From: Laedolimicola ammoniilytica
GTDB lineage: Bacteria > Bacillota > Clostridia > Lachnospirales > Lachnospiraceae
Reading direction: 5' to 3'
Assembly: GCF_025567165.1 (NCBI RefSeq)
Contig: NZ_JAOQKC010000003.1
Coordinates: 124,001-188,000, forward strand
DNA length: 64,000 nucleotides
Shown here: positions 44,630 through 52,856 of the stretch, piece by piece
How positions within the stretch are numbered: position 1 is the stretch's first letter
Layout: each line of letters starts with the position of its first letter
The notes under the pieces: model-generated
Seen by the model: only the letters and a program-made list of their open reading frames with translations
Told to the model about the DNA's origin: nothing
Database searches by the model: none
Program-made: the position numbers and the translations under genes

Positions 44630-45667
44630 ATGTTTTTTCAGATTTATGGAGAAACCGCAGGCTGGCAGTTGCTGGGCTGGCTGCTGGTCTTTACCGGACT
44701 GGTATTGATGAACGAGGTGGCAAGACGGACCAAATGGGGTGGAATCGCGTGTTTCCTGATTCTTCCCGCAGTGCTGACGGTGTATTTTATCGCGATTTAC
44801 ATCGGAGCGGCGGCGGGCGCAGAGTGGGCGCTGCAGAATGACACCTACGTACATATGAACAGCTGGTTCCATTACGCCAAGCTGTACGCGGCGACGGCAG
44901 GCTGTATCGGATTTATGGTACTGAAATACAACTGGGGAAAACTGGGAAAAGCGCACTGGTTTAAAGCCTTCCCCTTTGTGATTGTGGCAATCAACATTCT
45001 GATCGCGGTGGCCTCTGATTTTGAATCCGCTATCCGGGCCGGATCTCTGGCAGGCGGCTGGTGGCTGTCCTCAGAGGGCGTATGGCTGTATGGCGGCTGG
45101 TGGAATGTGCTGAATGGCCTGGCAGGTCTTTTCAATATCGTATGTATGACCGGCTGGTGGGGCATTTATTCCTCTAAAAATAAGCAGGATATGCTGTGGC
45201 CGGATATGATCTGGGTATACATTCTGGCCTACGACGTCTGGAATTTCCAGTATACCTATCTGAATCTGCCGACCCATACCTGGTACTGTGGTCTGGCGCT
45301 GCTTCTGGCACCCACCTTTGCGGCGGCTCTCTGGAATAAGGGCGGCTGGATCCAGAACCGTGCCAATACCCTGGCACTGTGGTGCATGTTCGCACAGGTA
45401 TTTCCGCTGTTCCAGGACGCCAGCCGTTTCACTACGGTGACCTCCGTCTACGGCGAGGGCGGCATAGCCGCGGCAATGGGAAGCACCATGCCGGTTACCG
45501 CGAATCCTACGGCGCAGGGACTGATTTCTGTGATTGCGTTTGCAGTCAACGTATTTAGCTTCGCTTATATCCTGAAGCAGGCGAAGGTACAGAAGAAGAA
45601 TCCGTGGAAGGAAGAGATTTTCGTGGATACGAAGGATTATCAGGAGGCAATGGCCAGAACCAGATAA
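44630..45667 (+). CDS. DUF5692 family membrane protein
   Basis: The 345-residue hydrophobic protein has about nine membrane segments rich in Trp and Tyr (GGWWLSSEGVWLYGGWWNVL, LAYDVWNFQYTYLN). It resembles the DUF5692 family, of unknown function. AAAGGAG precedes the ATG. Position 34 bp after hypA suggests co-transcription, so a link to nickel or redox chemistry is possible but only by neighbourhood. Confidence 0.65.
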   Translation: MFFQIYGETAGWQLLGWLLVFTGLVLMNEVARRTKWGGIACFLILPAVLTVYFIAIYIGAAAGAEWALQNDTYVHMNSWFHYAKLYAATAGCIGFMVLKYNWGKLGKAHWFKAFPFVIVAINILIAVASDFESAIRAGSLAGGWWLSSEGVWLYGGWWNVLNGLAGLFNIVCMTGWWGIYSSKNKQDMLWPDMIWVYILAYDVWNFQYTYLNLPTHTWYCGLALLLAPTFAAALWNKGGWIQNRANTLALWCMFAQVFPLFQDASRFTTVTSVYGEGGIAAAMGSTMPVTANPTAQGLISVIAFAVNVFSFAYILKQAKVQKKNPWKEEIFVDTKDYQEAMARTR

Positions 45668-45684
45668 GGCTTTGGAACAGTTAC

Positions 45685-45732
45685 AGGGGCGTGCCTGGAA
45701 CGGAATTTTTTCCGTACGGGCACGCCCCTTGT
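45685..45732. terminator. Bidirectional terminator
   Basis: AGGGGCGTGCC (45685-45695) pairs with GGGCACGCCCCT (45718-45729) between converging genes; T-rich on the plus-strand side. Confidence 0.8.
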
Positions 45733-45744
45733 TTAAGAAACGGA

Positions 45745-46389
45745 TTATGAGCCGGATTGCTTCCGGTATACCAGCCAGGAATATACGTAGAGCCAGAGGG
45801 TGCCTGCAAGAATAAAGCCAAAGGCCAGCACGGTCATAAGCCTGGAAGGGAAGACGCCGGACAGGATCAGGAGAATTCCCATGATACAGAAGAGAACGCC
45901 GCCCATGGCGTGGGTTTTCTTCCAGACATATTCGCTTTCCAGGGTCCAGGGCGTCTTGATTCCCATGGTGTAATTGGTGCGAAGCTGCGGCATATAGTTG
46001 CCGATGGCCAGAAAGAGAATTCCCACGGCTACGGGAACCACCTGCTCGATCCGTACCGGAAGGCCGAAAATGACAGCGTCGGTAGCCCAGGTAAGGCAGA
46101 TCAGAAACAGGGTCATGGTGTAAATAAAAACATCATAGGCCTTCTTATGGAGCGTGTAGCTTTTCTTTCTCGGATCGATACAGGGCAGCAGCTTCATGAA
46201 AAAGAACAGGATACAGGGCAGCGCCGCAAGAAACAGGGTCACATATTTGTTGGAATAGCCGTTGACCGTCCCGTCAAAGCCCCAGTGGGTAGGCACGATA
46301 TCCGGCATCTCCGGCAGCAGGCAGGCATGGGCCAGCAGAGAGACTACGGAAAGTCCGATAAAAAAACAATCCTTTTTCATTAATTTCAT
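45745..46389 (-). CDS. SdpI-like membrane protein
   Basis: The 214-residue membrane protein with six hydrophobic segments. PDIVPTHWGFDGTVNGYSNK is the DUF1648 region and LRTNYTMGIKTPWTLESEYVWKKTH the SdpI domain, as in Bacillus SdpI, which gives immunity to the SdpC toxin. No sdpC toxin gene is nearby, so the role may be wider. Its ATG overlaps the stop of the sdpR-like gene by one base; translation is coupled. Confidence 0.85.
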   Translation of the reverse strand: MKLMKKDCFFIGLSVVSLLAHACLLPEMPDIVPTHWGFDGTVNGYSNKYVTLFLAALPCILFFFMKLLPCIDPRKKSYTLHKKAYDVFIYTMTLFLICLTWATDAVIFGLPVRIEQVVPVAVGILFLAIGNYMPQLRTNYTMGIKTPWTLESEYVWKKTHAMGGVLFCIMGILLILSGVFPSRLMTVLAFGFILAGTLWLYVYSWLVYRKQSGS

Positions 46390-46658
46390 TATTTATTTCC
46401 TCCTTTGGAAAAGTCAAAAAACCATTTCATAAGTTCCTGAAAAACGGTCATATTCAGGCTGTAGACGATGTTCTGGCCTCTGCGCTCGTCCAGCACCAGG
46501 TCTGAGGACTTCAGGACATTCAGGTGATGGCTGACGGAAGGCTTGGAGATATCGAAGTAGCCGGCGATTTCCCCGGCAGTCAGATCTCCCTCGGTCAGCA
46601 GTTCCAGAATCCGCCGTCGGGTGGGATCCGACAGAGCCTTAAAAGCATCATTTAACAT
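46389..46658 (-). CDS. ArsR family autorepressor (SdpR-like)
   Basis: The 89-residue winged-helix protein: LSDPTRRRILELL, AGEIAGYFDISKPSVSHHLNVLK recognition helix, and the wing LVLDERRGQNIVYSLN. It resembles SdpR, the autorepressor that SdpI sequesters at the membrane. ATG at 46658 has AAAGGAGG 4 nt upstream; an in-frame start at 46673 lies within that ribosome site. The operator at 46688-46721 is just upstream. Confidence 0.88.
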   Translation of the reverse strand: MLNDAFKALSDPTRRRILELLTEGDLTAGEIAGYFDISKPSVSHHLNVLKSSDLVLDERRGQNIVYSLNMTVFQELMKWFFDFSKGGNK

Positions 46659-46687
46659 AGTGCCTCCTTTCAAAGCAATCCAAAACC

Positions 46688-46757
46688 GACAGTTAGATAA
46701 TTAGACGATTATCTAACTGTCTAAACACAAAATACCATAGAGGCATCCAAATGTCAA
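46688..46757 (-). promoter_or_regulatory. Promoter and perfect palindromic operator of sdpRI
   Basis: On the minus strand TTGACA (46757-46752), 17 bp, TATTTT (46734-46729). Immediately downstream is a perfect 14-bp inverted repeat, GACAGTTAGATAAT (46688-46701) and ATTATCTAACTGTC (46708-46721), spacer 6. It covers the start of transcription, fitting autorepression. Confidence 0.75.
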
Positions 46758-46891
46758 GCACATTCATAATGGATAAAAAATGAATAAAAGAACAAAAACG
46801 GGGAAGCTTTGAGAACAGAAGGTAGCATTTTCAATGGAAATGTGATAGAGTAAAGCGGTAAGAAAAATTCGTATAACAGGAGGCAGATATA

Positions 46892-47203
46892 ATGGCAGTG
46901 ATAGAGATTACAGAAGCAAACTTTGAGACAGAGGTATTGAAGTCCGACGTTCCCGTACTGGTGGATTTCTGGGCTGTATGGTGCGGACCCTGTCAGATGC
47001 AGGGACCTATTATCGACGAGCTGGCGGAAGAGGTACAGGGTGTAAAGTTCGGAAAGCTGAATGTGGACGAGAACATGGGCCTGGCCCAGAAGTTCCGGGT
47101 CATGAGCATTCCGACCCTGATGCTTTTCCGGGACGGACAGGCAGCCGCCACCCTGGTGGGTCTGCAGTCCAAGGATACCGTGAAGCAGCTGTTAGGAGTA
47201 TAA
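46892..47203 (+). CDS. trxA: Thioredoxin
   Basis: The 103-residue thioredoxin fold with redox site WCGPC (C31, C34), DFWAVWCGPCQ, the cis-Pro in SIPTLMLF and a normal length. It reduces protein disulfides in the cytoplasm. The stop is one base before the reductase start, so the two are an operon. AGGAGGC precedes the ATG. Confidence 0.95.
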   Translation: MAVIEITEANFETEVLKSDVPVLVDFWAVWCGPCQMQGPIIDELAEEVQGVKFGKLNVDENMGLAQKFRVMSIPTLMLFRDGQAAATLVGLQSKDTVKQLLGV

Positions 47204-47204
47204 G

Positions 47205-48071
47205 ATGGTATACGATGTAATTATAGTGGGAAATGGGCCGGCCGGATTGTCGGCGGCCCTTTACACCAGCCGGGCGAAGCTTCAGACCCTGGTGATCGGC
47301 AAGGACAACGGCGCCCTGACCAAGGCAGATAAAATCGAAAATTATTTCGGCATGGCAGAGCCGGTATCCGGCTGCGAGCTGGTGGAGAATACCAAGAGAC
47401 AGGCGAAAACGCTGGGAGCAGAGCTTACGGAGGACGAGATCTTCCATATCAGCTGGAATGGAAGCTTTCGGCTGGAAGGCCGGAAGGAAACCTATGAAGC
47501 GAAGGCCGTGCTGCTGGCTACGGGAACCTCCCGGAAGACAGCCGATGTTCCGGGGCTTTCGAAGCTGGAGGGCCGCGGCGTCAGCTACTGCGCTGTCTGC
47601 GACGCTTTCTTTTACCGGGGACGGAAGGTGGGCGTTCTGGGAAATGAGGACTATGCCGCCCATGAGCTGGGCCAGCTTCTTCCGGTGGTGGGAGAGGCGG
47701 TGCTTCTGACCAATGGAAAGCCCCTGCATACAGACGTGCCGGAGGGCGTAGCGGTTTATGAGAAGAAGCTTACGGCTGTAAACGGAGAAGAGCAGGTGGA
47801 GGGCGTCACCTTTGAGGACGGGGAAAGCCTTGCCCTGGACGGTATTTTCGTGGCGCTCGGAAGCGCCGGCGCTGCGGATCTGGCTCGGAAAATCGGAGCC
47901 ATGACCGAAGGTCGGAGCATCAAGGTGGACGAAGAAATGGCCACCAACGTACCCGGTCTTTATGCGGCCGGAGACTGCACCGGAGGCCTTTTGCAGATTT
48001 CCAAGGCAGTAGGCGAGGGCGCAAAGGCTGCCATGAGCATGATTCGGTTTGTACGGCAGCAGAAAAAATAA
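47205..48071 (+). CDS. Thioredoxin reductase-like flavoprotein (atypical NADPH site)
   Basis: The 288-residue FAD protein with GNGPAGLSAALY at residues 9-20, redox CAVCD (C129, C132) and GLYAAGDCTGG. The second dinucleotide site is abnormal: the expected GGGDSA is replaced by G-N-E-D-Y-A-A and no HRRxxxR is present. This is like ferredoxin-dependent flavin thioredoxin reductases of Clostridium, which do not use NADPH. It lies directly after trxA. Confidence 0.85.
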   Translation: MVYDVIIVGNGPAGLSAALYTSRAKLQTLVIGKDNGALTKADKIENYFGMAEPVSGCELVENTKRQAKTLGAELTEDEIFHISWNGSFRLEGRKETYEAKAVLLATGTSRKTADVPGLSKLEGRGVSYCAVCDAFFYRGRKVGVLGNEDYAAHELGQLLPVVGEAVLLTNGKPLHTDVPEGVAVYEKKLTAVNGEEQVEGVTFEDGESLALDGIFVALGSAGAADLARKIGAMTEGRSIKVDEEMATNVPGLYAAGDCTGGLLQISKAVGEGAKAAMSMIRFVRQQKK

Positions 48072-48094
48072 TGGATAACAAAGGAGAATGAAAA

Positions 48095-48640
48095 ATGAAA
48101 CTGATGATAGCGTCAGATATTCACGGTTCCGCTTATTACTGTGAAAAGCTTCTGAAAGCCTACGATGAGGAAAAGGCGGATAAAATGTTGCTGCTGGGCG
48201 ATATCCTGTACCACGGTCCCCGCAACGATCTGCCGAAGGATTACGCGCCCAAGCAGGTGATTGCCATGCTGAACCCCAGAAAGCAGGACCTCCTCTGTGT
48301 GCGCGGAAACTGCGACACCGAGGTAGATCAGATGGTGCTGGAATTCCCGATTCTGGCAGATTATTGTATCCTGTATCTGGATAGCCGGATGATTTTCGCC
48401 ACCCACGGCCATGTGTTTAACGAGAAGAACCTGCCGCAGCTTCATAAGGGCGACATTCTGCTTCACGGACATACACATGTGCCCGTATGCAGGGAGACGG
48501 AGGATTACATCTATCTGAATCCCGGCTCCGTGTCGATCCCGAAGGAGGACAGCTGGCATGGCTATATGCTTCTGGAGAATGGTACCTTTACCTGGAAAGA
48601 TTTAGATGGAACAATACAGAAGGAATTTCGGCCGGAATAA
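48095..48640 (+). CDS. YfcE family phosphodiesterase
   Basis: The 181-residue calcineurin-like metallophosphoesterase with all metal motifs: SDIHGS, LGDILYHGPRN, RGNCD, ATHGHVF and HGHTHVP. Such enzymes hydrolyse phosphodiesters; the natural substrate is unknown. It is 23 bp after the reductase gene and likely co-transcribed with trxA. Confidence 0.92.
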   Translation: MKLMIASDIHGSAYYCEKLLKAYDEEKADKMLLLGDILYHGPRNDLPKDYAPKQVIAMLNPRKQDLLCVRGNCDTEVDQMVLEFPILADYCILYLDSRMIFATHGHVFNEKNLPQLHKGDILLHGHTHVPVCRETEDYIYLNPGSVSIPKEDSWHGYMLLENGTFTWKDLDGTIQKEFRPE

Positions 48641-48652
48641 AATCCGGCCTTT
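48630..48652. terminator. Bidirectional terminator overlapping the yfcE stop
   Basis: GGCCGGA (48630-48636) pairs with TCCGGCC (48643-48649) between converging genes, with A/T runs near both ends. Confidence 0.7.
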
Positions 48653-48950
48653 ATTCTTCGATGTGTTCCAGTCCCTGACACAGAATGTTGACCACATGGT
48701 CGTCAGCCAGAGAATAGTAGATGGTTTTGCCGTCCCGGCGGAATTTTACCAGCCGGTTCTGCTTTAACACCCGCAGCTGGTGGGAGATAGAGCTCTGGGA
48801 CATCTCCAGCCCCGCGGCGATATCGTTGACACATTTTTCCCCTTCCCGGAGAACAAACAGAATCTTAATCCGCGTAGAATCCGCGAACACCTTAAAAAAT
48901 TCAGAAAGATAATACACCTCGTCATCGGCGGGCGTCAGTTCACTGCTCAA
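48651..48950 (-). CDS. ArsR/SmtB family metal sensor (CzrA-type)
   Basis: The 99-residue winged-helix repressor: FADSTRIKILFVL, MSQSSISHQLRVLK, FRRDGKTIYYSL. The C-terminal helix has D-x-H-x10-H-x2-E (DDHVVNILCQGLEHIEE), matching the alpha5 zinc/cobalt site of CzrA/SmtB with Glu as last ligand. Start TTG at 48950 has AAAGGAGG 8 nt upstream, a better spacing than TTG at 48956. No metal exporter gene is beside it, so the target is unknown. Confidence 0.85.
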   Translation of the reverse strand: MSSELTPADDEVYYLSEFFKVFADSTRIKILFVLREGEKCVNDIAAGLEMSQSSISHQLRVLKQNRLVKFRRDGKTIYYSLADDHVVNILCQGLEHIEE

Positions 48951-49190
48951 AAACAATCCCTCCTTTTGGAAATATTTGATAAAGCTGTATTTATTTTAAC
49001 ATAAGAAAAAAAAGGTGACAAGAATAATATTTGAAAATATGATGATATGAGAATATGTGTATACTGATTCATATGTAAAAAACAGTGGAAAAGCGCCACA
49101 GACTGGAGCTGTTGAAAAAGTGCTGTAGGGATAAAAGTACGTAGATAGAAATTTTTCCAGAAAAAGGAAACTGAAATTGTCCATTATTGC
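48951..49190. other. AT-rich regulatory gap with possible ArsR operator
   Basis: Between divergent genes. ATATGA (49045-49050) and TCATAT (49069-49074) form a spaced inverted repeat, and other AATATT-like repeats are present; the arsR operator and promoter probably lie here, but no single site is convincing. Confidence 0.4.
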
Positions 49191-49219
49191 TTGAAATAGG
49201 GCTGAAAACCAGCTATAAT
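49191..49219 (+). promoter_or_regulatory. Promoter of the NlpC/P60 hydrolase gene
   Basis: TTGAAA (49191-49196), 17 bp, TATAAT (49214-49219). Confidence 0.75.
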
Positions 49220-49268
49220 TAGAATATCTATGAGCAGGGAAAACCATAAGAATACGGAGAGCATTTGG

Positions 49269-50501
49269 ATGAAAAAATTCAGATATACAGGTAAGAAAAT
49301 TGCGGCACTGGTGCTGGCGGGCGTGATGGGATTCTCTATTACCGCGTCGGCCACCACCGAGTCCGAGATTAAGAAACAGCAGCAGGCCACCCAGAAGCAG
49401 TTAGACCAGATCAATTCCCAGATGAAGTCCATCGAGGGCCAGCGGAACAGTATACTGAGTCAGGTGAATTCCCTGAATTCCGAACTGACGAATCTGATTC
49501 TGAATATTCAGCTGCTGGAGAGCGATATTGAGGCCAAGGCCGAAGAAGTGGATCAGGCCCAGGCTGACTACGAGGCAGCCAAGCAGAAAGAGGAAGAGCA
49601 GTACGAAGCCATGAAGCTTCGGATTCAGTACATATACGAAGAGGGAGATATGGATTATCTGTCCCTGTTCCTGCAGGCGGAGAATTTCTCGGATTTCCTG
49701 AACCGGGCGGATTTCGCCCAGGAGATTCAGACCAAGGATCGGGAAATGTTCCTGGAGTATCAGGAGACTAAGCAGGAGGTAGCGGATCTCCTGGAGGAGC
49801 TGGAGCAGGAAAAGGCTGACATGGAGGATCTGCAGGCGGAGTACGAGGATCAGAAGAGTTCCACGGAGGCTACACTGGCCCAGAAGAAGGCAGAACAGGC
49901 CGACTATGACAATCAGCTGGCGGCCGCCAGGTCCCAGGCTGCCGCCTACAAGAAGCAGATCCAGGATCAGCAGAAACAGCTGAAAAAGCTGGAAGCTGAG
50001 CGGAAGCGGAAAGAGGCGGAGGCAGCTGCTGCAGCGGCGGCTCAGCAGAAGAGTAATTCCGGCTCCGCGTCCAACAGCTCTGGCAGCACTTCCGGTTCCG
50101 CAAGCAGCAGTTCCGGCAACAGCTCCGGCAGCGGATCCTCAGCCACTGTGTCCGGCGGAGGTTCCGGCGCGTCTATCGCCAGCTATGCCTTAAAGTTTGT
50201 GGGCAATCCCTATGTGTCCGGCGGCACCAGTCTGACCAACGGCGCGGACTGCTCCGGCTTTACCTGGGCAGTATACCAGAATTTTGGCATTTCCATTCCC
50301 CGGCAGTCTGACGCCCAGGGACATTCCGGCAAGTCTGTCAGCTATGCGGACGCCCAGGCGGGAGATATCATCTATTATGGCGGCCATGTGGGAATCTATA
50401 TTGGCGGAGGACGTATCGTCCATGCCAGCACAGCCAAAACGGGTATCAAGATCAGCTCGGCTACCTACCGGAGTATTCTTTCGGTCAGAAGATATTATTA
50501 A
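49269..50501 (+). CDS. Secreted NlpC/P60 peptidoglycan hydrolase with coiled coil
   Basis: The 410-residue exported protein: signal peptide (KKIAALVLAGVMGFSITASA), a long coiled coil of Glu/Gln/Lys heptads (about 30-250, PcsB-like), a Ser/Gly linker, and a C-terminal NlpC/P60 domain with catalytic Cys in GADCSGFTW, His in YGGHVGIYIGG and a further His in RIVHAS. It cuts peptide bonds in peptidoglycan, probably in cell separation. ATG at 49269 with GGAGAG upstream; the in-frame start at 49230 is less likely. Confidence 0.92.
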   Translation: MKKFRYTGKKIAALVLAGVMGFSITASATTESEIKKQQQATQKQLDQINSQMKSIEGQRNSILSQVNSLNSELTNLILNIQLLESDIEAKAEEVDQAQADYEAAKQKEEEQYEAMKLRIQYIYEEGDMDYLSLFLQAENFSDFLNRADFAQEIQTKDREMFLEYQETKQEVADLLEELEQEKADMEDLQAEYEDQKSSTEATLAQKKAEQADYDNQLAAARSQAAAYKKQIQDQQKQLKKLEAERKRKEAEAAAAAAAQQKSNSGSASNSSGSTSGSASSSSGNSSGSGSSATVSGGGSGASIASYALKFVGNPYVSGGTSLTNGADCSGFTWAVYQNFGISIPRQSDAQGHSGKSVSYADAQAGDIIYYGGHVGIYIGGGRIVHASTAKTGIKISSATYRSILSVRRYY

Positions 50502-50545
50502 AAACAGAAGCCAGGAAATATAGGAAAAACAGACAGAGCTTACAG

Positions 50546-50585
50546 GCGTCTGCTTTCGGGAAACCGGAGGCAGGCGCTCTTTTTA
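50546..50585 (+). terminator. Terminator after the NlpC/P60 gene
   Basis: 14-bp arms 50546-50559 and 50564-50577 with G-U pairs, then a T run. Confidence 0.8.
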
Positions 50586-50735
50586 CTCTATGGGAAATAC
50601 CGTGTTACATGAAAGTGCGAAAGCTATGATTCCTATAGAGCAAAAAGCCCCTCCGGGGGATCGCACTGCGGCGGCAAGGTAGTATGTTGCTTATGCGACC
50701 CGCCGCAGGCGGAGAATCCTGCTTCGCAGGATTCT
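50586..50735. repeat. Dispersed repeat, copy 3
   Basis: Outer stem CTCTATGGGAA (50586-50596) with TTCCTATAGAG (50630-50640); a CCCCTCCGGGG hairpin; core CGCACTGCGGCGG (50662-50674), whose CTGCGGCGG pairs with CCGCCGCAG (50700-50708); terminal hairpin AGAATCCTGC/GCAGGATTCT (50713-50735). Same design as copy 1 at 2394, with the arms varied but pairing kept. It lies in the gap 50502-50846. Confidence 0.75.
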
Positions 50736-50760
50736 TTCTTAGAAATTTTTGAAATATCAC

Positions 50761-50796
50761 TTGACTATAGTGTATATATATGATATATACACTATA
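50761..50796 (+). promoter_or_regulatory. Promoter with perfect palindromic operator for the GntR-ABC operon
   Basis: TTGACT (50761-50766), 17 bp, TATATA (50784-50789). The promoter is inside a perfect 14-bp inverted repeat, TATAGTGTATATAT (50766-50779) and ATATATACACTATA (50783-50796), a typical YtrA-type site. Two CACTATATAAA-like direct copies follow. Confidence 0.8.
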
Positions 50797-50846
50797 TAAA
50801 CACTATATAAACACAACACACACAAAGAAAGCAAGGAAAACAGCCT

Positions 50847-51221
50847 ATGAATATTATCATTAGCAATTCCAGCGGCAAGCCCATCTATGAGCAGATCACA
50901 GCCCAGATTAAGGGGCAGATTATGAATGGCTCCCTGAAGCCGGGAGAGGCGCTGCCTTCCATGCGGCTTCTGGCAAAGGAGCTTCGGATCAGTGTGATTA
51001 CTACCAAGCGGGCTTACGAGGAGCTGGAGCGGGAAGGCTTTATCACCTCGGTGGTGGGCAAAGGGAGTTTTATAAGGGAAGCAGATCAGGAGTTTGTCCG
51101 GGAAGAACGGCTGCGGGCTGTGGAAGGGCACCTGCAGGCGGCGGTGGACGCGGCCAGACAGTGTGGCATGGACGAGACGGAGCTGGTGGACATTTTGAAG
51201 CTGTTATTTGAGGAGGCGTAG
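50847..51221 (+). CDS. GntR family regulator (YtrA subfamily)
   Basis: The 124-residue protein has a GntR winged helix (KPIYEQITAQIKGQI, LPSMRLLAKELRISVITTKRAYEEL) followed by only a short C-terminal helix, as in YtrA. These small regulators control adjacent ABC transporters. The ATG lies 51 bp after the operator. Its stop is two bases before the ABC gene start. Confidence 0.93.
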   Translation: MNIIISNSSGKPIYEQITAQIKGQIMNGSLKPGEALPSMRLLAKELRISVITTKRAYEELEREGFITSVVGKGSFIREADQEFVREERLRAVEGHLQAAVDAARQCGMDETELVDILKLLFEEA

Positions 51222-51223
51222 AT

Positions 51224-52096
51224 ATGGGCAGTGCCATAGAAGTAAGAAACCTGACAAAACAGTATCCGGGATTTGCGCTGAAAGATGTGAGCTTTCAGAT
51301 TCCGGAGGGCAGTATCGTCGGTTTTATCGGAGAAAACGGCGCGGGAAAAAGCACGACGATAAAGGCGATTCTGGATTTGATAAAGCGGGACGGAGGAGAA
51401 ATTACACTGTTTGGCGAGCCGGACGGCGCAAAGGACGAGACATTGAAAGAACAGATCGGCGTGGTCTTTGACGAGAACTGCTTTCCGGATTATCTGAACC
51501 GGAGAAATGTGAACCGGATGCTGAAGGCCATCTACAGAGGCTGGCAGGAGGAGCGCTTTGAAAAGCTCTGCGAGCGGTTCGGCCTCCCGGAAAAGCAGAA
51601 GATCAAAGAATATTCCAGAGGCATGAAAATGAAGCTTTCCATCGCGGCGGCCATGTCCCATCAGGCCCGGCTTCTGATTCTCGATGAGGCGCTTAGCGGT
51701 CTCGATCCGGTGGTGCGTGCGGAGATTCTCGATATGCTCCGGGAATTTGTTATGGACGAGCAGCATACGGTGTTTCTGTCCTCCCATATCACCAGCGATA
51801 TCGAGAAGATCGCGGATTACATTTTGCTGATTCATAAAGGGGAGATTCTTCTGTATGAAGACAGGGATACGCTGTTGGAGGAATACGCCTTGATCCGATG
51901 CAGCGCCGAAGAGGCCGCAAAGCTGAATCCGGCCATCGTGGTGGGCATCCGCCGGGGCCGGTTCGATACTGAGGTGCTGGTGCGAAGTCGGGAAGGGCTG
52001 GAGGCAAATGAGGATTTGGTTATGGATCGGGCAAGCCTGGAGGATATTCTTCTTTATACGGCGGGAGAGCCGGGAAATGAGAGGTGTGCGGGATGA
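51224..52096 (+). CDS. ABC transporter ATP-binding protein
   Basis: The 290-residue YtrB-like ATPase: Walker A GENGAGKST near 38, signature SRGMKMK, Walker B LLILDEALSG and a C-terminal tail of about 70 residues. It probably drives export or stress response together with the membrane protein encoded next. AGGAGG lies just before the ATG, inside the gntR end. It overlaps the permease gene by 4 bp (ATGA). Confidence 0.93.
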   Translation: MGSAIEVRNLTKQYPGFALKDVSFQIPEGSIVGFIGENGAGKSTTIKAILDLIKRDGGEITLFGEPDGAKDETLKEQIGVVFDENCFPDYLNRRNVNRMLKAIYRGWQEERFEKLCERFGLPEKQKIKEYSRGMKMKLSIAAAMSHQARLLILDEALSGLDPVVRAEILDMLREFVMDEQHTVFLSSHITSDIEKIADYILLIHKGEILLYEDRDTLLEEYALIRCSAEEAAKLNPAIVVGIRRGRFDTEVLVRSREGLEANEDLVMDRASLEDILLYTAGEPGNERCAG

Positions 52097-52740
52097 AGGG
52101 ACTGATTTTGAAGGACTTGTATACACTGCGGCAGATGGGGAAGATCTATCTGATTTGCATGGTGTGCCTGGTGATCTGGGGCCTGGTTACAGACAATCCA
52201 ACCATGCTTTCCAGCCTGCTTCTGGTATATGGGCTGATGCTTTTAATTACGACAGCCTCCTACGATGAAGCCTCCCATTTTAACCGGTACGCGCTGACCC
52301 TTCCCCTGACGCCAAAGAAACTGGTACAGGCGAAGTACCTGTTTGCGTTGCTTCTTTTCGCAGTTATGGTGACGCTGGGGATTCTGGGCGGCGCAGGTAT
52401 GCTTGCGGTGCTGGGAGCAAAGGCAGAGATGGGGTACGGAGAGCTTCTGGCGTCCACATGTTCCATCAGTTGTATCTATCTGATGACAATTGTTTTCATA
52501 TTGCCCTGCATCTATAAATTTGGTGTGGAAAAATCCCGGTTTCTGTTTATGGCGACTTACCTGCTTGTATTTGCCGGCTTCGCGCTGCTGTTCAGTATAG
52601 ATAATATGAAAACCTGGCTTTCCGGACTGGGTGATCGGGGATTCCTGTCCATAGGCGCAGTCTTCGGAGCGCTGGCTGTCGTGGGGCTGATTGTGTCCTA
52701 CCATATTTCCATCCGAATTGTGGAAAATAAGGAATGGTAA
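52093..52740 (+). CDS. ABC-2 type membrane protein
   Basis: The 215-residue permease with six hydrophobic segments. It starts MKGLILKDLYTLRQM, typical of ABC-2 permeases of this module. The ATG at 52093 overlaps the ATPase stop by 4 bp; the GTG at 52084 is less likely. Substrate not known; neighbours of this type are often involved in antimicrobial peptide or cell-wall stress. Confidence 0.85.
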   Translation: MKGLILKDLYTLRQMGKIYLICMVCLVIWGLVTDNPTMLSSLLLVYGLMLLITTASYDEASHFNRYALTLPLTPKKLVQAKYLFALLLFAVMVTLGILGGAGMLAVLGAKAEMGYGELLASTCSISCIYLMTIVFILPCIYKFGVEKSRFLFMATYLLVFAGFALLFSIDNMKTWLSGLGDRGFLSIGAVFGALAVVGLIVSYHISIRIVENKEW

Positions 52741-52778
52741 GGCAGCATGTTCACAAAATCTTAAGAAATATTTCAGAA

Positions 52779-52807
52779 AAAGGGACTGGCAAAACCGGTC
52801 CCTTTCT
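52779..52807 (+). terminator. Terminator of the GntR-ABC operon
   Basis: AAAGGGACTGG and CCGGTCCCTTT flank a short loop with one wobble, followed by T-rich sequence. Confidence 0.8.
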
Positions 52808-52856
52808 ACTATACTGAATATCGGACAAAAGTTGACATAAAAACAAAGGAGTTAGC

